This document shows, piece by piece, positions 34,933-45,272 of a DNA stretch of 48,939 nucleotides (the first letter of the stretch is position 1; every line of letters begins with the position of its first letter). The stretch lies in assembly GCA_028282885.1 (NCBI GenBank), contig JANQGX010000065.1, positions 1 to 48,939 of the forward strand. Direction: 5' to 3'. The stretch comes from SAR324 cluster bacterium (lineage in GTDB: Bacteria > SAR324 > XYD2-FULL-50-16). The notes beneath the pieces are model-generated. The model was not told the origin of the DNA. It did not search any database and was given only the letters and a program-made list of their open reading frames with translations. The position numbers and the translations under genes are program-made.

Positions 34933-36759
34933 TTACTGCTCATCCGTAGCCGGGAAAAATTTTTCATTCAATGTGTGGATATTTTCAAATTTCACACCTT
35001 TTTTGATCAACTTTCTCCGGTTTTTAGTGGAGGTGCTCAATATCTCCTCTTCCGTGAAAAAGCGGATGATATTTTTGTAGCTGACCGTCAAGTTTCCTTC
35101 CAGCGATTCGATCTTGCCAAGCAGTAATAGTTTATGGTGGGTTTCCCTGAATACCGAAATCAGATTTTTAGGATCCATCGGAAACAGCGCCTTTTTTGAG
35201 GTTAAGACATTGATAGCCACAAAGAAGGACTCCAGAAAAGGCAGAAGGATGTTGGCAAGCATGTTGATTTTTTTAGACATCTTTGGATTGATTTCATAGC
35301 TGCCATCTTCCCCCGTGATCAATTCCTTTTCCGATGCGAATTTCAACATTGTATCCACTGCTTCCGTAAAGTCATATGATTGCGGGAACATGAACTCATG
35401 TCTCAATAACTCGTTGAACTCCTGGATGTGATCCAGCAGTTCTTTTCTTGTCTTAACAGCGTGCTGAAGCTTCAAGGCGATGATGGAAGGAATGACGTAA
35501 TGGTGAACAAAGATGTTTTTGTATAGATTCAGACGGATTTTGTCTTTTGAATTAAAATAGTAAATATCTTCATCGGGATCATGGATGCAACCAACCGCAC
35601 CTCCCTGAATCAGAAATTCAATTATTCCTTCCAGCCCCCCTTCGCTTTCAACAAGGGTGTCATGGGCCCGGGGGTGCACTGCCTGATAGAGTTCCACTAA
35701 AAACTTACTTTTCTCCAAGAGCTCGTTTTTATGAAAACCGCGGTGCCTTTCCGATAACAGCGCCGTTGCAACCACCGGGACTGCTGAGATTCTGGTATGA
35801 ATATTGATCTGATCCATCACATCCATGCCAAATCCGAAACACATCTCCCTGAATAGCTCAGTGTCTGGTGCCGGAGCTTCTTCCAATCCGTTTTTTTCCT
35901 GGTAAAGACTCATCATTTCCCGAAGGGACATGATCGGGGCAAAAGAGACATATACTTTTCCAAAGTTCTTTTTCAGAACCTTAAATGCATTTAACATTTC
36001 AAACAGGTTTTCCTGCTGTTTTTCCACACCATTAAGCTCTTTGATATAGGCTCCTTCTTCAGGCACCTTCTCATAGGTAAACGAGATGGGAACCAGGTGC
36101 AGATCTCTCTCTTCATTGTTCATCAGGTATTCGACCAACATGGTCAACAAGCCGATTCTTGGTTGCAGGTTTTTCCCCGTTCGTGAGCGTCCCCCTTCTA
36201 CAAAAATTTCGATGGGAAAATTGTGATCCAGAAGGTAGGAGAGGTACACCTTGAAAGTAGTTGCATAGATGGGCTGGTTCCTGAATGAACGTCGCATGAA
36301 CACGGCCCCGCCACCCTTCAGGATTTTACCAACGCCGGTCACATTCAAATTGTTACCTGCAATGATATGGGGAATTTCCATGAAGTGTTCATCCAGGACA
36401 TAGGAAAGCAGAAGATAGTCGAGATGACTTCGATGGCACGGCATATAGATAACCTGCTTGCCCTGAACTTCACTTTTCAACCTATCAAGCCCTTGAATTT
36501 CCAGACCGTTAAAAATCCGGTACCAAAGCATCCGCAGACTGCGCCTCAGGCCATCAACCACTGTAATAGAGGGAGTGGCAACTATCTCTTTTAAGTAATC
36601 CTGCACCACTTTTCCGGGATTCCCCGCCATCGACTTTTGAGGAGGGTATTTTTCCAGGGCATCAAGTATATCAGGATGTTCCTGTAGCTCTTTGATCAGC
36701 TTTTTCTGGGAATAGTGATTCTCACCGAAAAGTGGTCTTTTCTTAGTTTCCAGTTTCAT
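34933..36759 (-). CDS. plsB: Glycerol-3-phosphate acyltransferase, PlsB-like
   Basis: A 608-residue membrane-associated acyltransferase with the GPAT/DHAPAT blocks in order: block I MPCHRSHLDYLLLS with HX4D at His109-Asp114, block II GAVFMRRSF (151-159), block III FVEGGRSRTGK (186-196), and block IV LHLVPISFTYEKVPE. It would acylate glycerol-3-phosphate at sn-1, the first step of phospholipid synthesis. It is shorter than E. coli PlsB (807 aa), mainly at the N-terminus, as in other PlsB-like forms. Confidence 0.88.
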   Translation of the reverse strand: MKLETKKRPLFGENHYSQKKLIKELQEHPDILDALEKYPPQKSMAGNPGKVVQDYLKEIVATPSITVVDGLRRSLRMLWYRIFNGLEIQGLDRLKSEVQGKQVIYMPCHRSHLDYLLLSYVLDEHFMEIPHIIAGNNLNVTGVGKILKGGGAVFMRRSFRNQPIYATTFKVYLSYLLDHNFPIEIFVEGGRSRTGKNLQPRIGLLTMLVEYLMNNEERDLHLVPISFTYEKVPEEGAYIKELNGVEKQQENLFEMLNAFKVLKKNFGKVYVSFAPIMSLREMMSLYQEKNGLEEAPAPDTELFREMCFGFGMDVMDQINIHTRISAVPVVATALLSERHRGFHKNELLEKSKFLVELYQAVHPRAHDTLVESEGGLEGIIEFLIQGGAVGCIHDPDEDIYYFNSKDKIRLNLYKNIFVHHYVIPSIIALKLQHAVKTRKELLDHIQEFNELLRHEFMFPQSYDFTEAVDTMLKFASEKELITGEDGSYEINPKMSKKINMLANILLPFLESFFVAINVLTSKKALFPMDPKNLISVFRETHHKLLLLGKIESLEGNLTVSYKNIIRFFTEEEILSTSTKNRRKLIKKGVKFENIHTLNEKFFPATDEQ

Positions 36760-37215
36760 GTTTCGCTACCTTGAAGTCTGTTAAACTCTTTGCATCGCTT
36801 GTTCAGCAGAATTTCCCGCCTGGAAGCCGGTCGGCAAACGAACTTCCCTTTCTGTTTTGAAATATCTCTGGAGCATCTTTTAAAAAGGATCAGACCTTCA
36901 ATCCAGCTATTTAAAGGAGCCTCTACAGATATTTCACCAAACTATTTGGTCTACTGTAACCAGACTGTTGTCCCGTCAGCGTTGCGACGGAATTTCAGAT
37001 TCTATCATATCTTGATAGTAAAGTTTTAATCAGTGGGAGGGAAAAAGTCAATTTATACCGTTGCTTAACTGCTTAAAAGACCAGCAACTTAAGATGCATT
37101 AATCCTTTAAAAACAAATTCTTAATTCCTGTGTATACCTCATATCACCATTTGCACACTTCAAACAAAAGAAACCATGTGCTAGATTGTAAGCACAGACT
37201 CGCTATCCCCTCCAA
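36760..37215. other. Divergent intergenic region
   Basis: About 455 bases between the divergent acyltransferase and EcsC-type genes. It presumably holds both promoters, but I see no strong consensus promoter, hairpin or RNA gene. A small plus-strand frame at 36790-37029 has no supporting features and is not called. Confidence 0.4.
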
Positions 37216-37929
37216 ATGACCAGTAATCCCGAACTTCTGATAAAAATTATGGAGAAGAATCAATCGGAAAATGACCCCACCTTTATACTGAAACAGATTC
37301 TGCAACTTGGAATCAACGGAGGCCCCGGCTTGTCAAGTGCAGTTGAGCTGGCAAACCGATACCTGAACAATCCGGCATATAAATCCAAAATGGAACGAAT
37401 TGACGCGCTGGTTAAATGGGAGGAGCGTAAGAATTTTACCTCCGGATTTGTGACAAGTCTGGGTGGAATCATGACACTGCCTATTTCCATACCTGCTGCG
37501 CTCGGGGTCAACTGGGTATTGCAGACACGCATGGTTGCTGCAATGGCATATATCGGTGGTTTCGACATTGAGGATCCTCCGGTAAGAATGTCCATTGCCC
37601 TTTGCCTGTTGGGCAAGAAGGCAAAGGAGATACTTAACCAGGATATCGATGATATAGAGTCGTATATCAGAAGAAAGGGGATTTACTCCATTCCCGCCAG
37701 AACCCTTTCAATCGTCAATCAGGCCGTGGCAGCCCGTCTCATGCAAATTGCTGCACAAAAAGGATTGACAAGGGTCAGCAAAGCTATCCCGATTCTGGGA
37801 GGCGTTGTCGGGGGAATCTTAGATTACCAATCCTGCAGAGAAACGGCCGAATTTGCGAAGGAGTTGTTCCGGTTTCATGTGGGAATTGAGATCGACCACT
37901 CCTTTCCGAACAAAAACCTTCAGACTTAA
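37216..37929 (+). CDS. EcsC-family protein
   Basis: A 237-residue protein with the EcsC pattern: a helical N-terminus (LIKWEERKNFTSGFVTSLGG-like region near residue 68), a hydrophobic GGIMTLPISIPAALGVNWVLQTRM stretch, and glycine-rich IPILGGVVGGILDY near the C-terminus. The family is named after a gene beside the Ecs ABC transporter; its function is unknown. It may associate with membranes. It is followed by the glycosyltransferase after eight bases, so the two are likely co-transcribed. Confidence 0.8.
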   Translation: MTSNPELLIKIMEKNQSENDPTFILKQILQLGINGGPGLSSAVELANRYLNNPAYKSKMERIDALVKWEERKNFTSGFVTSLGGIMTLPISIPAALGVNWVLQTRMVAAMAYIGGFDIEDPPVRMSIALCLLGKKAKEILNQDIDDIESYIRRKGIYSIPARTLSIVNQAVAARLMQIAAQKGLTRVSKAIPILGGVVGGILDYQSCRETAEFAKELFRFHVGIEIDHSFPNKNLQT

Positions 37930-37937
37930 TCGGTTTT

Positions 37938-38951
37938 ATGCCTGATAAAATTCTGTTTATCCAATTAAAACAGATTGGCGATGTTCTTATGACGACACCA
38001 GCAATTCGCGCCTTGTCGGAGAATATGTCAAATGCCGAAATTCACTATCTCACCCAAACTCCTTCAGATCAGATATTCCAATATAATCCTTACATTACAA
38101 AAGTCATTCGATTTCCTCACAAGCCCGGCGTCCGGGAAGGTGTTCAACTTATCAGATCTTTGCGCAAGGAGCGGTACTCTGTTATTGTGGACTTTTTGGG
38201 TCTGCCTAAAACAGCATTGATCGGCTGGTTGTCCGGAGCAGCCAGACGCATTGGATTCAAACTCAGGGGAAGGTCGCTTTTTTATACCCATGCCGTTGAA
38301 ACACCGCCTGGGCTTAGTTATTCCGCATTGCAGAAATCCAATCTCCTCTCGGTATTGAACATAGAATCCCGGAATACCAAACTGGATTTCTTTATCGGAG
38401 AGCAGGAAAGGCAAAAGGCTAAGTCCATTCTCGATACCCTCGCTATCAATAATCACCGTCCATTGGTATCAATATCTCCTGTTTCACGTAGAGAATACAA
38501 AATCTGGCCGGCAGAGTTTTTCGCGGAAATTGCCGACTACATGGCTGAAAAATACTCAGCAGAGATTCTGTTTTTATGGGGTCCCGGAGAGTATCATTTC
38601 GTTAAAAAGGTGAAGGAGTTGATGCGGAGATCCAGCCTGCCAAAGTATGATGTCCCCACCATAGCCGAAACCGTTGCCCTGCTGGAACAGGTTGATCTTC
38701 ATGTCGGTAACGATAATGGCCCTATGCATTTCGCAGTTGCCGCGGGAACCCGCACTATAGCTGTATTTGGAAAACCTTTTCTGAAGAACTGGACACCGCC
38801 TGCAAATCCCAGGCATCTGGCGATTGAGTTTGACCCCGGATGTAAGTCCGAATGCACTTTTCCGGAATGCAAACTGGAATGTTTAATCGGTATTACACCG
38901 GACATGGTCAAGGAATTAATCGACAGACAGTTTGTGGAGATAGAAAGGTAG
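37938..38951 (+). CDS. Glycosyltransferase family 9 (heptosyltransferase-like)
   Basis: A 337-residue GT-B enzyme. Its N-terminus (ILFIQLKQIGDVLMTTPAIRAL) and the C-terminal nucleotide-sugar site (HVGNDNGPMHFAVAAGTRTIAVFG) are diagnostic of ADP-heptose:LPS heptosyltransferases (WaaC/WaaF/RfaQ type). It would add a sugar, probably heptose, to the lipopolysaccharide core at the cytoplasmic face, supporting a Gram-negative envelope. Exact acceptor unknown. It is convergent with the next gene (10-base gap). Confidence 0.88.
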   Translation: MPDKILFIQLKQIGDVLMTTPAIRALSENMSNAEIHYLTQTPSDQIFQYNPYITKVIRFPHKPGVREGVQLIRSLRKERYSVIVDFLGLPKTALIGWLSGAARRIGFKLRGRSLFYTHAVETPPGLSYSALQKSNLLSVLNIESRNTKLDFFIGEQERQKAKSILDTLAINNHRPLVSISPVSRREYKIWPAEFFAEIADYMAEKYSAEILFLWGPGEYHFVKKVKELMRRSSLPKYDVPTIAETVALLEQVDLHVGNDNGPMHFAVAAGTRTIAVFGKPFLKNWTPPANPRHLAIEFDPGCKSECTFPECKLECLIGITPDMVKELIDRQFVEIER

Positions 38952-38961
38952 GGCTCCCTTG

Positions 38962-39948
38962 CTATTCAAATATGTAGGCGATATTGACTTTAAACTCGCT
39001 AAGCTTGTCCTTGAAATAGAAATCAGTCTCTTTTGAACCAAAATAGAAACCGAGAGTGAGGCCGTTTTGGGGGACCCAGAGTACACCCGCTTCATTTATC
39101 ATTATCTTGATGTCATTGTAATCTTCGTCGCCAATTGAAAAGGTTTCATTCAGCTTCCTGGTTTCCTCCTTGCCACTGAAGGAGAAAAGGAGTCCGCTGA
39201 TCATCAGCTCTGCCGCCATTCTGGTAGTGGTGGTGTCAAAATGAATCGCTTCTTCCTCCTCACCCTGTCGTTTGCTTTCAGCTTCGGGAGAATTGGCCCA
39301 TGAGTATTCAAACCGAAACCTTGTTTCTCCGGGCTCTCCAAATATTGCCCCCAAACCAAGCGCTGCATAATTCCAGTTATTATCCACGGTATGTGTACTC
39401 TGTTCCTTGACGCGCCCGAATCCACCTCCAATATAGATAACATCCATGGCTTTAACGGATATACTTCCTAATACATTGGTTTCCGTGGTGGTTTCCGAAT
39501 CATGGCTGGAATCGAAGTAGTCCCTGTATGAATCGGTATGCCCCCCGAGACCCACCGTCACAAAATCGTTTCCCAGCATGGCAACACTCAACCGACCCGA
39601 TTCCCTGTCCAGATTGATCCAGCCGTTAACCAGGTATTCACCTTTAACATCGGTTTTCTGCTGTTCCAGATAAGCTTCAACAGAGATATTGCTGAACTTC
39701 CCGCCAATATTGGCCTTAACACCCGATGAATCAAATTTGTACACTTCATCATCGTCAATGGTCCTGCTTCCATTTGCCTCGCTATAAGAAAAACCGACAA
39801 AACTATCAATTCTCCAGCCCGCTGCAGCCGGAAGAAAAACGGGTTGAGTCGGATCGAAGGATGCCGTTACCATCTGTGCTGAAAGCAAACCGGGTAAAAT
39901 CAGAAAAACGGTGAATAATAAGATTAATCCGATTTGGTCTTTTCTCAT
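38962..39948 (-). CDS. Predicted outer-membrane beta-barrel protein, paralogue 1
   Basis: A 328-residue protein with a signal peptide (QIGLILLFTVFLILPGLLSAQ, cleavage after residue 24). The mature part is rich in alternating polar and hydrophobic stretches typical of beta strands, with aromatic residues near the end. It begins SFDPTQPVFLPAAAGWRID, which is echoed in the neighbouring protein. I do not recognise a named family; a barrel of porin or autotransporter-like size is a reasonable inference. It lies 37 bases after the paralogous gene on the same strand. Confidence 0.7.
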   Translation of the reverse strand: MRKDQIGLILLFTVFLILPGLLSAQMVTASFDPTQPVFLPAAAGWRIDSFVGFSYSEANGSRTIDDDEVYKFDSSGVKANIGGKFSNISVEAYLEQQKTDVKGEYLVNGWINLDRESGRLSVAMLGNDFVTVGLGGHTDSYRDYFDSSHDSETTTETNVLGSISVKAMDVIYIGGGFGRVKEQSTHTVDNNWNYAALGLGAIFGEPGETRFRFEYSWANSPEAESKRQGEEEEAIHFDTTTTRMAAELMISGLLFSFSGKEETRKLNETFSIGDEDYNDIKIMINEAGVLWVPQNGLTLGFYFGSKETDFYFKDKLSEFKVNIAYIFE

Positions 39949-39985
39949 GTTTCATCAACTCCGTTATACAACTTCCAGTCACTCT

Positions 39986-40921
39986 CTAGAGAAAACTAAT
40001 ACCAAGGGTAGCCTGATAAGTATCGTACTCAATATCATCATCCTGGTAATCGATCTTATGAGCATTGCGATACAATCCAATTGTCATGGCACCCAGCTTC
40101 AAGCCTACGCCATAACGACTCGTAATATCATTTTGGTTGTCATCGCTGCCACGCGCCTCTTCGGTTAGTTTGTTGGTGTATTCAAAAGACGCGAAAAGAG
40201 CCCCTGTCATCAATTCCATGTTGAATTGTGAGACCGTCGACTTCCGGACGGTGCTGAGAACATCGTTTTCTGATTCGGTTCTTGGTATCTGCTTATAGGC
40301 TGCTTCGGTCTTGAAAATCACATCCGTCGGATCTCCCATCTGTAAAGCCACCCCGGAAATGAGAGTGTTGTACTTGATGGTATCACTGGACCCAAGGTTT
40401 ACAGTAAACCGTTGCATACCTGCTCCAGCGAAAAACAGTCCATCCAACAACCGAACCGAAAAGCTGCCTTCATAGTAACTTTCCTCATATTTCTCATTAT
40501 AAAACGAAGGAGAATACTCGAACTTGCCATACCCGATACCAACCGAAACCTGCCGGTTGCCCCTGATCGCAAGGCGTAATTCCAGCAGGCTGGCATCATC
40601 ATCGGTCCACTCAATAGAGGAATAGTCGGAATCGTAAGTCAAAGTTTTGCGATAAGGTGAGTAATAAATCTCACCAACCACATTCCCGGGCTGGTAAGCA
40701 ATTAAAACAGCACTTTTGACGTTTTCCACTCCCGTATCGTGACTGGCATCCTCATCCCTGTTGAAAGCCTCCGATTCAACACCAACCGTCGATCCAATTC
40801 TCCATGCCAGGGCAGATGACAGTTCGGTAGGCTGAACCGGGTCCAGTGAAGGAATCACAACCTGGCCCAATAACGGTGAAGCGAAACCGATGAAAATCAA
40901 AATGAGCAGTCGTCTCAACAT
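39986..40921 (-). CDS. Predicted outer-membrane beta-barrel protein, paralogue 2
   Basis: The start is taken as the ATG at 40921, which gives a clean signal peptide (MLRRLLILIFIGFASPLLGQ); the open frame extends further but that part lacks signal features. The 311-residue protein has a mature start IPSLDPVQPTELSSALAWRI similar to its neighbour (DPTQP...GWRI), and ends in ...GISFL with a C-terminal aromatic pattern seen in outer-membrane proteins. It is presumably a tandem duplicate with diverged loops. Function is unknown. Confidence 0.7.
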   Translation of the reverse strand: MLRRLLILIFIGFASPLLGQVVIPSLDPVQPTELSSALAWRIGSTVGVESEAFNRDEDASHDTGVENVKSAVLIAYQPGNVVGEIYYSPYRKTLTYDSDYSSIEWTDDDASLLELRLAIRGNRQVSVGIGYGKFEYSPSFYNEKYEESYYEGSFSVRLLDGLFFAGAGMQRFTVNLGSSDTIKYNTLISGVALQMGDPTDVIFKTEAAYKQIPRTESENDVLSTVRKSTVSQFNMELMTGALFASFEYTNKLTEEARGSDDNQNDITSRYGVGLKLGAMTIGLYRNAHKIDYQDDDIEYDTYQATLGISFL

Positions 40922-41459
40922 ATGGATACCATCGCCATTTATAATCAATCCGTTTGCAGTTCGACCATATTGTCGGATCATCCCTTTGCCCGAATGGGAA
41001 AAAGCTGCCGTAATATGCAAAACTGCGGCATAATTCGTCTTGGTAGGCTGTTATTGCAAGAATAATGCACTATAACTGCGTGTCGTTGGTTTCTCTTTCG
41101 CCGACACAACAGAGTGACTTTAGTAACCCTTCGTAAAACGAATTACGAGTAATTTTTAATCCATTCTTTCCAATTCGCAGTTATTCAATTTTCCATTACT
41201 TGGGACAAAAATGCAATTAATGCCGGAAAACAACTTTTATTAAGAGGAAACTAACAATCAATTTATTATTCCAGAGGAATATGTTAAGATTTTCCAACAG
41301 TTATCTTATTTGTACGTTATTTGCAGAAATGTTCAAACCGGGTTCAAAATTCCGATCAGGAAACGAACCGCAGGATTATCAATCCTGGATATAAAACCGA
41401 TGCAATCAGTCAAAATTGACAGCGGTTGGAATTTTAGAGGGGAGGCACCAGAAAACGAT
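40922..41459. other. Divergent intergenic region
   Basis: About 540 bases between the divergent barrel and FecR-domain genes. In-frame extensions of both genes reach into it but lack ribosome sites. AT-rich, presumably promoter-bearing; no consensus promoter, hairpin or RNA gene stood out. Confidence 0.4.
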
Positions 41460-42434
41460 ATGAAACGATTTAAAAGACCATTCACTCTTTTGATTTTCAT
41501 CTTGATGTTTGTATTCGCATCGGATTCAGTCCAGGCTATCGATGCAGTCGCCAGTATCAAGAACATTAAAGGGCAGGTTGAGATCAAGCGAAAGAATTCA
41601 ACTATTGCGGCCCGATCGGGATTGATTCTGAACGATAAGGATATTGTTATTACCTATCGTCGCTCCAAGGTAACCATCATTTTCAGAGATGGTTCGGAGA
41701 TCAGGTTGTTTCCAAATACCCGATTTATCATAGAAAAATCAGAAGAAACCAAATCAGGCGCCAGGAAGTTTCTGCACAACTTCAAATTGAAACTGGGTTC
41801 GTTCTGGGGGAAGTTTACCAGGAAAAGACAGGAGACGGTTATCAATACTCCTACGGCTACTGCGGGGATCAAGGGAACCACAGTCGCCTTCAAAGAGAGA
41901 AACGGAAGAATGGATGTCAGCCTCTCTTCAGGAAGTGTGGAGATCAAAAATCAACAGGAGACCGTGTTGTTAAAGCCGGGTCAACAGGCCAAAGGAGTAA
42001 CGTCATCCGGTTCTATCAGCACCAAAATTGAGAATCTGCCGCTGAAAATAACGATCAAGGCTGACAAAAACCAGGTCACATATCCGGAAAAAGGCGAAGA
42101 AGAGGAACTGTACTTCACCCTGCAACTCGTTGATACCCGCACAAATGAGAATGTCGGCCGAGCGGGAGATGTTTATATCAGCATATCTAACGACAAGATT
42201 GAGTTTGCCGAAGGAATCAGTCTGAACGCCAGAGGTTACGCCAGGATCAAGGCTGTGATCAAATCCTTTGATGAACCGGGACAGAAGGAGGAGGCGGTTG
42301 AGATATTTGCGCTCATGGATGGAGAGGAATTCCTGGATACGGGATCAGGCAGCACTATGCTGATCGTCAGGCCTGTTTCCGAACAGCAGCGAAAACTGAA
42401 GATCGATGCCAAGTCGGGTCAGGTCCAGGATTAA
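41460..42434 (+). CDS. FecR-domain protein, exported
   Basis: The start at the ATG at 41460 follows GGGGAGG and gives a signal peptide (LLIFILMFVFASDSVQA). The 324-residue protein has a FecR-like domain (about residues 30-180: GQVEIKRKN, then DKDIVITYRRSKVTIIFRDG, then INTPTATAGIKGTTVAF), followed by a beta-rich domain that may be Ig-like (about 200-310). It is not a classic FecR sigma regulator since there is no internal membrane segment and no sigma factor nearby. It may be a periplasmic or surface protein. Confidence 0.8.
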   Translation: MKRFKRPFTLLIFILMFVFASDSVQAIDAVASIKNIKGQVEIKRKNSTIAARSGLILNDKDIVITYRRSKVTIIFRDGSEIRLFPNTRFIIEKSEETKSGARKFLHNFKLKLGSFWGKFTRKRQETVINTPTATAGIKGTTVAFKERNGRMDVSLSSGSVEIKNQQETVLLKPGQQAKGVTSSGSISTKIENLPLKITIKADKNQVTYPEKGEEEELYFTLQLVDTRTNENVGRAGDVYISISNDKIEFAEGISLNARGYARIKAVIKSFDEPGQKEEAVEIFALMDGEEFLDTGSGSTMLIVRPVSEQQRKLKIDAKSGQVQD

Positions 42435-42453
42435 AGCGACAAGCAATAACACC

Positions 42454-44856
42454 TCAAAGCAACATGTAAGGATCCACATCCACCGAAAGTCTGGTTGCCC
42501 CGACCGGCTTAAATCTCTGCCGGTCGGTTACAATGCCTTTTAACATCGATTTAACCACAGCCGGTTTTGCTGTTTTGATGAGCAATTGCCAATAGTAGCG
42601 ATTATTGACTTTGAATATCGGGGCTTCTATCGGTCCCATCAATTGAAAATCGGCATCGGATTCGTTTTTGTTTATCATACCAGCCAAGTCTGCAGCCGTT
42701 TTTCGGGCCTGTTCGGGCCTGGAACTGCTGATTTTAAGCAGGATCAGCCGTGTGTATGGCGGATTGTTTAATGCTTCCCGCAATACTATCTCTTCATTGA
42801 AAAAAGCCTGGTAGTCATTTTCAACTGCTGTTCTCACGGCGAAATGGCCCGGGTTATAAGTCTGAATCAGGGTAACGCCTTCACCCTGTTCGTCTCTTCC
42901 CGCTCTTCCGGAAACTTGTGAAATCAGTTGAAAACTGCGTTCTGATGAACGGAAATCAGGGATATTCAAGCTCATATCGGCCAAAACGATACAAACCAGG
43001 CCAATATGTTTGAAATCATGTCCTTTGCTGATTAATTGGGTTCCAACCACAAAATCGACTGCATGATTGTTGATCAGCTCTATATTTTTTTCCAGGGCTC
43101 CCTTCTTCTGAATGCTATCCCTGTCCATGCGCAGAAAACGTCCTTCCGGGAACAGCCTTGCCAGATCCTGCTCCACTCTTTGGGTTCCGATTCCTTCCAT
43201 ACGAAAAGAGGGATGACCACAGGAGTCACAATTACGGGGATAGGATTGGGAGGAACCGCAATGATGGCAGATCAGCAGTTTTTTGGTTTTATGCCAGGTC
43301 ATGGCAATTGAACAATTATGGCAGAGATAAGGGAGTTCACAGCTTTTGCACGACAGGTATGAGGCAAAGCCTCTCCGGTTTAAAAACACAAGGGTCTGCT
43401 TTCCGGCAAGAAGAGTGTTTTTCAGGCTCTCCACAAGAACTTTTGAAAGATAGAAAACCCCTTTCTGCCGTTTTTCATCTTTCAGACTGATGATCCTTGT
43501 CGTCGGTAGCGGTTTGAGATTGGCTCTGCGGGTTAGTTCCAGCAGCTTGTATTTCCCGTTTTTTGTGTTAAAAAAAGATTCAATAGAGGGTGTGGCCGAT
43601 CCCAGAATTACCGTCGCCTTCATATCACTGCCAAGCTTTACCGCAGCATCCCGGGCGTTATAAAACGGCGTCTCCTGCTGTTTATAAGACGAATCATGCT
43701 CCTCATCCACTACGATCAACCCGATATTCTCCAAAGGAGCGAAAATTGCTGATCTCGCGCCGATGACAATATCACACTGACCGGTGTCAATTTTCCACCA
43801 TTCAATCGCACGTTCCCTATCCGATAACCCACTGTGCAATACGGCAATCCTTCCTCCGAAACGTTCCTGAAATCGCTCAACCGCCTGCGGGGTCAATGAG
43901 ATCTCCGGTATCAGAATCAAGGCGGATTTGCCCTGCTGCAATGTCTCTTTTACCGCGTGAAGATAGACTTCTGTTTTACCGCTACCGGTTACACCAAATA
44001 AAAAATGGGTCTGGAAGATCCCGGTTTGTATGGTCTGCTGAATCTGCTGAAAGGCTGATAATTGTTCAGGATATAGTTTTTTAAAGGAATCCGCTCGTAT
44101 GTTCGGAGCAGGCGTGGTTATCTGCACCGGTTCCTGGCTAATCGACACCAGGTTTTGCCGGATCAGTTTCTTGATAACGGGAGTAATATTTGAAAAATCT
44201 TTCTTTATCTCTTTCAATCTGATTTTGCTTCTCTTATTCAACGCCGTGATGATCAAATCAGCTTTGCTGCCTTTCCTCAGCTTGGGAGAGGTCTCGTGAT
44301 CCGTATTTAGAGTTAGCCATTCCTCGAAGGCCTCAGGCAGGGTTTTTCGTTCCAGAACGGTTTTAAATCCGAAGAGGCCGTTTTTCCTCCATTTGGAAAC
44401 CTTTTCAGCGCTTATTTTGCAGGACTTTGAACCCAAAAATGTGTGCGGTTTTCCTTCCAGGGATGACAACAGTGCTTTTTCTTCCTGATCCGGAAGCTGC
44501 AGTTGATCCGAATTTGCAGCCGTTACAATGACACGTTTAAGCCTGGGTTTGAGTCCTCGCGGTATTGCTGATTCCAGAACTTCCGCCCAACCGCAGAAAT
44601 AGTATCGGGAAATCCAATGGGTAAACCCAAGCATTCGCTGGCTGAAAACCGGCCTGTAATCGACAATATCCAGAATCTCTCGCAGGTTATCGACAACAGC
44701 GATTCGAGAGTGACCAACAACAACTCCGATAACATCCCTGTTTCCCAAGGGAACCAAGACACGGATGCCTGTCGTGATTCTATTTTGAAACACTTCGGGC
44801 ACCAGGTAGTCATAAGATTCGATCAGGGGGACACCGACCGCGATTTTTACAATCAT
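42454..44856 (-). CDS. priA: Primosomal replication-restart helicase PriA
   Basis: Start set at the ATG at 44856 (MIVKIAVGVPLIESYDY), the normal PriA beginning; 800 residues. It has the N-terminal 3'-DNA-end-binding domain, a DEAH-type helicase core with Walker A GVTGSGKTEVY and Walker B VDEEHD, and a cysteine-rich zinc region inserted between the helicase lobes (CKSCELPYLCHNC then CHHCG and CDSCG). It restarts stalled replication forks. Length and domain order are typical. The Shine-Dalgarno is weak. Confidence 0.95.
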   Translation of the reverse strand: MIVKIAVGVPLIESYDYLVPEVFQNRITTGIRVLVPLGNRDVIGVVVGHSRIAVVDNLREILDIVDYRPVFSQRMLGFTHWISRYYFCGWAEVLESAIPRGLKPRLKRVIVTAANSDQLQLPDQEEKALLSSLEGKPHTFLGSKSCKISAEKVSKWRKNGLFGFKTVLERKTLPEAFEEWLTLNTDHETSPKLRKGSKADLIITALNKRSKIRLKEIKKDFSNITPVIKKLIRQNLVSISQEPVQITTPAPNIRADSFKKLYPEQLSAFQQIQQTIQTGIFQTHFLFGVTGSGKTEVYLHAVKETLQQGKSALILIPEISLTPQAVERFQERFGGRIAVLHSGLSDRERAIEWWKIDTGQCDIVIGARSAIFAPLENIGLIVVDEEHDSSYKQQETPFYNARDAAVKLGSDMKATVILGSATPSIESFFNTKNGKYKLLELTRRANLKPLPTTRIISLKDEKRQKGVFYLSKVLVESLKNTLLAGKQTLVFLNRRGFASYLSCKSCELPYLCHNCSIAMTWHKTKKLLICHHCGSSQSYPRNCDSCGHPSFRMEGIGTQRVEQDLARLFPEGRFLRMDRDSIQKKGALEKNIELINNHAVDFVVGTQLISKGHDFKHIGLVCIVLADMSLNIPDFRSSERSFQLISQVSGRAGRDEQGEGVTLIQTYNPGHFAVRTAVENDYQAFFNEEIVLREALNNPPYTRLILLKISSSRPEQARKTAADLAGMINKNESDADFQLMGPIEAPIFKVNNRYYWQLLIKTAKPAVVKSMLKGIVTDRQRFKPVGATRLSVDVDPYMLL

Positions 44857-45272
44857 CGTCTTTATCTTTCGTTGAAGATTAACCTCTCTTCGCCAGCATG
44901 AAGATTCAAATCCAATCTCATTACCCGTATCGATCACCACGAGAAGATGGTTTTCTCAGAAATAAGACTATTGATTCAATGGCATAGCCATCATGACCAC
45001 TTGACTGTTTGTGGAAAACAGGACAAATTGAGAGTCATAACGGTAACGAGAATCTCACTGTAGCAATCCATATGATAAATTTACCAGCGTTTTGAAGACG
45101 GTTATTTGATGGTTTTTATTAACAATCTGTAAAAAATACATTAGAGTGATCTGCAGATGATCATAATCTCTTTGGACTTGCCATTGTCACTGATGAAAAA
45201 GCATAGTCCTTCACATGACTGGAGTGCATCAAGTATTCTCTCGAAATTGAAAGCTGATTTACGGAAAATAAA
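44857..45272. other. Divergent intergenic region
   Basis: About 415 bases between divergent priA and the cyclic-nucleotide-binding gene. An upstream in-frame extension of priA (to 44940) is considered non-coding. No RNA gene, terminator or strong promoter was identified. Confidence 0.4.

Noticed and set aside
44857..44940. N-terminal extension of PriA to 44940
   Set aside because: The extra residues do not resemble PriA, whereas the ATG at 44856 gives the usual N-terminus.
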